From Macrostomum hystrix (Eukaryota > Platyhelminthes > Macrostomidae): a DNA stretch of 64,000 bases. Below the pieces are notes generated by a model. The model saw nothing but the letters and a program-made list of their open reading frames with translations, did no database searches and had not been told where the DNA came from. The position numbers and the translations under genes were made by a program. Below, one piece after another: positions 61,408 through 64,000 of this stretch. Numbering within the stretch: position 1 is the stretch's first letter; every line of letters starts with the position of its first letter. The stretch lies in contig CATNEN010000001.1 of the NCBI GenBank assembly GCA_950097015.1, positions 17,550,501 to 17,614,500 on the forward strand. The letters run 5' to 3'.

Positions 61408-63855
61408 TTAATCGGAGTCGCTATCAGAAGACTCCGAATCTTCTGAAGCAACCGCTTCATTAGCGCTCTGACTCAGTGTGCTGAGGGAGAACTTATTCAC
61501 AAGAAGATATTTTACAGCATCAGTCACGCTTTTACTTGCAACATCTTCAAGCAGTCTTCTAAACAATTTCCGAAATTGAGCGGCTAAGCCCGGCTGATTC
61601 GCTAAGTCATCACAGAGGCTCTGCAAATTAACCTGAAGGTCAACCCACTCATCTGAAATAATATGCGCTTCTTCTTTTAGGCGTTTATATTTGTTACTGA
61701 CGTCTATAGCCCGCTGACGAAATCGGATGGAAAGGTCGGTTCCAGACAAATGTTCATATTTCGCACTACGCGGTTTTTTATATTAATCGAAAGAAGCTCT
61801 GTCTTCAATTGGAAGACGAGCGTAGAGTTTTTTCATGTCGGATGCATAACTTTTAACCTTTCGCAAGCACATTCTGGTTTGACTTTGGCCAACTGACTTA
61901 CCAACCTGTTTACTCCAATGATCTCTGTGCACTGCAAGAGCGCGTAGCTCACATAGGATATCATCTTCCGAGTTGTGTACAGCTACTCGGAGGGAATCTT
62001 CATACCATTGGGAGCCTAAATCCAAAATTTCATCCTCAGAGATGACCAGACTGTCATTTAGGACCCCCGAGTGCTGCAAAATCGCAGACTGGCTTTGTAG
62101 CTCTTTTAGTTCACTTAGAATGCTTTTTCCCGCACCTACCATAAGCTTAATACGTTGTGTAAACCACCCAGAAGCGCTAAGAAGCTGTTGTGCATTAAAG
62201 AAGTATAGAATATGCGCCATGTATTGTGCTCGTCGGTCTTTTCGCATGTACTTTAAAAACTTACCGAACGGCCTGAGTTGAGACCAGGCTCGCTCAGTAT
62301 TCTCTCCATCGCATAGACCTGCGCCTGGAGTAACGCGAACAGAAAACTTTTTTTGACAACTGGGCAGGTGACCAAGAGCATGAAAAGCGTTTATTGCACA
62401 GCTACTCGCTTGAATGTTGGCACCAGACTTCGCAATAGCGGACGTAACCCGGCTGGATACGCGACAGCCTGTGAATTGGGATAAAGAGTAAGTCATGTTG
62501 TCATATAACTGTACACAAGCAACAGTATTTCATAGATTGTATGCATTTTATAAATTAATAATAAACTTACCCACGTCATATACGACAAGTAATTCCTTAG
62601 ACACTTTGACGTTTCGCAGAAAGTGTTCAAGGCACTGTTCCAGGTAGCAAAACTTTTCTCCACCAGTTGTGATATTTGAGCCACACAAAAGGCGATTGTG
62701 ACGACAGAATAATCCAAAGAAACCCGTGACATCATGTCTCTGCTCACGGCTTAATGGTTCATGAGCACCGGCCTTCCAATTAGGACAATTCTGTTCCTCT
62801 GCTCGATTTTTTGGCACATCCGCTTTAATATCTACATAGACAAGCGGCGTAGGTAATGGACGACCATCTGATGGTATTTACAGTTGTGTACGCCCCCTGG
62901 CTTTAAAGCGCTGCCAACCAAATAGAGCATCTGCACAGACAACAGTTTTGCGCACAGCGTGATTATCTGGACAGAGAAGACAATTATTTGGCCATTTTGC
63001 TGAGGCCATTTGCAGGTGGCGAAACCGCAGCAAAACATCATGTCGTTGAATGCGTTGATAAGTGCTTTTTACAAGAGCCAAATTATATGTACCTTGTCCC
63101 AGAGTTGGCCCAATGAGCAGTGTACTGACCGCTCTGTGAACAGGCAACTGCCCAGTCATACACAAACTGTCTAGCAGGGACAAAAAGGTAAAAGAAAAGA
63201 ATGCATACCCATCTGAATCAGGCTTTGACCCTTCGCAACAAGGGAAGAACCCTTGAGAAAGGAGTGCACCAATAAGATCACAGGAGTCGCAGGTAATAAA
63301 AATGACCTTTACGCTTCCAGCCAGATCTATAAGGTCAACTTTTGTAGCCGCACAGACATTCAGATTCAATTTACTAGAAGCGCAGCAAAACATTTCAAAA
63401 GCATCGTGAGTAGCATCCAGTTCCTGAAACATTAGACTCTCCTTATTCCATATGAGAAACTTGTGGGCTGAAAACTTTTTATGCGTCTCATTCTTACAGC
63501 TGGCACATAAGCTAAGTCGACAAGTAACACATCGATATACACCTTCGTGCTCATAGCAAGAGGAACACAGATTTAAGAGAAAATGCTTCTCGTAACTACC
63601 TCTGTATTTCTCAGCAAAGCTGTCAAAATCTACCCATTCAACATCTTCTACTGTAGGAGCAAAAGACTCAGGCATACCGACATCATTCTCGGTGCTAGCT
63701 TCTACTGGAACAGGAGTAGTTTCAGAAACAGGACGCCGAGATGTTGAGCCTCGATTTCGGCCGCTAATGATTGTCTTAATCTTTCTGGGTCGCCCACGAC
63801 AGCCAGTTTGCAGTGTAGCTTTGACAACACGCTTCAGTTCGATGCCGCGATACAT
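61408..63855 (-). pseudogene. KDZ-family transposase (Kyakuja/Dileera/Zisupton), two in-frame stops
   Basis: Two exons: 63,855-62,571 and 62,468-61,408, joined in phase (GACGTGG|GTAAGT ... TTCACAG), intron 102 bp; ~780 codons. The N-terminus has an AT-hook (GCRGRPRKIK) and a cysteine cluster (CSSC ... CVTC ... CASC ... H), as in KDZ-associated CxC domains. The core has VVCADALFGWQR (first Asp), GFFGLFCRHN, TTGGEKFCYLE, LLVVYDVG (second Asp), FHALGHLPSC and GLCDGENTERAWSQL (Glu). The tail is acidic. TAA codons at 62,880-62,878 and 61,785-61,783 interrupt an otherwise continuous frame, so the copy is probably inactive or expressed only in part. No terminal repeats were found within the window. 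Confidence 0.8.
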
Positions 63856-64000
63856 TGTCTGGAAATGAGAAAGTAATTTATAATCATTGCTCTACAGTAT
63901 TTAATATTGTAGACAGACAACTGTTTTCTATTTAATACTATAAAGTTTTATATATTCTACAATGAAATCATAGCACTTATATTCAACATATATTCCCACA
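63856..64000. other. 5' flank of the KDZ gene
   Basis: AT-rich sequence upstream of the transposase start; an upstream exon or terminal repeat would lie beyond the window. Confidence 0.4.

Noticed and set aside
61783-62880. Reassignment of TAA as a sense codon, suggested by the two in-frame TAA in the KDZ gene
   Set aside because: LINE ORF1 and ORF2 and the SET gene appear to end at TAA in the expected place, so nonsense mutation is simpler.

Overview
The window looks like a repeat-rich, mobile-element-dense stretch of an animal genome, most likely a marine or freshwater invertebrate; I cannot name the species. The eukaryotic evidence is the set of genes whose reading frames join only across short GT-AG introns (about 70-330 bp), two-ORF non-LTR retrotransposons (LINEs), a KDZ-family transposase, a CACTA/tnp2-like DNA transposon with a DUF4806 companion gene, and many satellites. 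No rRNA, tRNA, CRISPR array or bacterial-type operon was seen.

Layout. 1-11.87 kb: a head-to-tail array of a ~1.09-kb unit, each carrying a GC-rich 135-codon ORF in an AT-rich spacer. Two units carry the same 248-bp insertion, which begins exactly with a sequence that folds as an HDV-like self-cleaving ribozyme. 11.87-19.26 kb: two pairs of diverged duplicated modules (X and Y), with GA-rich tracts, a 15-bp minisatellite and a reconstructable four-exon gene of unknown function. 19.26-21.73 kb: block A, a patchwork also found at 51.7-56.9 kb (block B), where the same satellites are far more expanded. 21.8-22.85 kb: a frameshifted gene, possibly a tyrosine recombinase remnant. 22.88-25.12 kb: a decayed LINE ORF2. 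25.1-26.88 kb: a deleted LINE keeping only the AlkB half of ORF1. 26.9-27.3 kb: a two-finger zinc protein exon. 28,677-34,110: a complete CACTA-like transposon with CCCTAGTCC inverted termini. About 35.2-42.0 kb: an apparently intact LINE whose ORF1 fuses an AlkB-type 2-oxoglutarate/Fe(II) dioxygenase to a zinc-knuckle gag-like protein and whose ORF2 has endonuclease and reverse transcriptase. 44.5-45.6 kb: a proline-rich spliced gene. 45.6-56.3 kb: mainly satellites. 56.69-63.86 kb: four minus-strand genes (zinc finger, zinc finger, zinc finger plus SET methyltransferase, KDZ transposase) separated by almost identical ~570-670 bp spacers.

How parts fit. The two most unusual systems are the AlkB-carrying LINE family, which also has a 5' RNA hairpin that covaries between its two copies, and the 56.7-63.9 kb cassette array, where spacers are homogenised while the genes between them are very different and include a SET8-like methyltransferase fused to zinc fingers beside a KDZ transposase. 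Whether that array is one mobile unit is inference. All calls come from reading the sequence; no search was run.
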